This document shows, one piece after another, positions 6,692 through 6,789 of a stretch of 6,789 nucleotides of DNA (positions within the stretch are counted from its first letter, which is position 1; every line of letters starts with the position of its first letter). Made by a program: the position numbers and the translations under genes. Below the pieces are notes generated by a model. The model ran no database searches. It saw only the letters and a list, made by a program, of their open reading frames with translations, and had not been told where the DNA came from. The DNA is from RGIG8767 sp964487395 (GTDB taxonomy: Bacteria > Bacillota > Clostridia > Lachnospirales > Lachnospiraceae), in the NCBI GenBank assembly GCA_964487395.1, contig CAZAQH010000095.1, positions 1 to 6,789 on the forward strand. Reading direction: 5' to 3'.

Positions 6692-6697
6692 ATTATA
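6692..6697 (-). promoter_or_regulatory. Candidate -10 element for the deacetylase gene
   Basis: A perfect TATAAT lies on the minus strand 34 bp before the deacetylase ATG. No convincing TTGACA-like -35 is found 16-18 bp upstream (AACACT at 17 bp), so this may be an activator-dependent promoter or a chance match in AT-rich DNA. Confidence 0.4.
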
Positions 6698-6723
6698 TGC
6701 AAAAGGATTATTTAAGTGTTCTA

Positions 6724-6789
6724 TTAGGAAACAAATTGATTGCTCGCTGCATTATAGGTGTACCCAATTGTTGCAAGCTTATCTGTAAT
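6724..6789 (-). CDS. C-terminal end of an unidentified upstream gene (partial, uncertain)
   Basis: Reading leftward from the right window edge, 21 codons stay open and end in tandem stops TAA TAG at 6721-6726; the tail includes DKLATIGYTYNAASNQF. I do not recognise the protein. A second minus-strand frame is also open through 6789 and ends a little further on, so the frame choice is not secure; the tandem stop and the more protein-like composition favour this one. It would lie 66 bp upstream of the deacetylase start on the same strand. Confidence 0.35.
   Translation of the reverse strand: MTDKLATIGYTYNAASNQFVS

Noticed and set aside
1..6789. Mobile element, CRISPR array, toxin-antitoxin or defence island
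   Set aside because: No transposase, integrase, spaced repeats or small paired toxin genes are seen; the genes are intact, typical clostridial core genes of similar composition.

Overview
The window looks like chromosomal housekeeping DNA from a low-GC Gram-positive anaerobe of the class Clostridia, most likely a Lachnospiraceae-type gut organism. The clues are AT-rich intergenic DNA, strong AGAGG/GGAG-type ribosome binding sites, sigma-A-like promoters, a short-form malic enzyme, and a DUF4364 winged-helix protein, a family I know essentially from Clostridia. This placement comes from gene families and style, not from a database search.

Layout. Positions 1-1248 (minus strand) hold transcription termination factor Rho, cut by the left window edge so that about the last 30-40 residues are missing. 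Positions 1249-1501 are a divergent intergenic region. It carries a probable rho promoter, a possible 17-codon leader ORF abutting rho, and a pair of 20-bp imperfect direct repeats with internal dyad symmetry upstream of the next gene. On the plus strand, malic enzyme (1502-2653) and a DUF4364 protein (2692-3207) form a probable two-gene unit. It ends at a hairpin terminator (3206-3233) that lies inside the 3' end of the convergent gene. On the minus strand, reading leftward, come a short C-terminal coding tail at the right edge (6724-6789, uncertain), a membrane-anchored polysaccharide deacetylase (5959-6657), a MATE-family transporter (4533-5876) with its own near-consensus promoter, and the AAA+ ATPase RarA/MgsA (3204-4529). 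The last two are separated by only 3 bp and are probably translationally coupled.

How the genes fit together. The malic enzyme supplies pyruvate and reduced cofactor from malate; the DUF4364 protein may be a regulator but its target is unknown. RarA acts at stalled replication forks, and its start appears tied to translation of a multidrug or metabolite exporter. The deacetylase acts outside the membrane on cell-wall or other polysaccharide. I see no tRNA, rRNA, CRISPR array, insertion sequence or prophage signature, and no stretch over 300 bases without a gene. No clearly new biological system is apparent. The best leads are regulatory: the dyad repeats before the malic enzyme, the coupled MATE-rarA pair, the coding-embedded terminator with shared stop codons, and the possible rho leader ORF.
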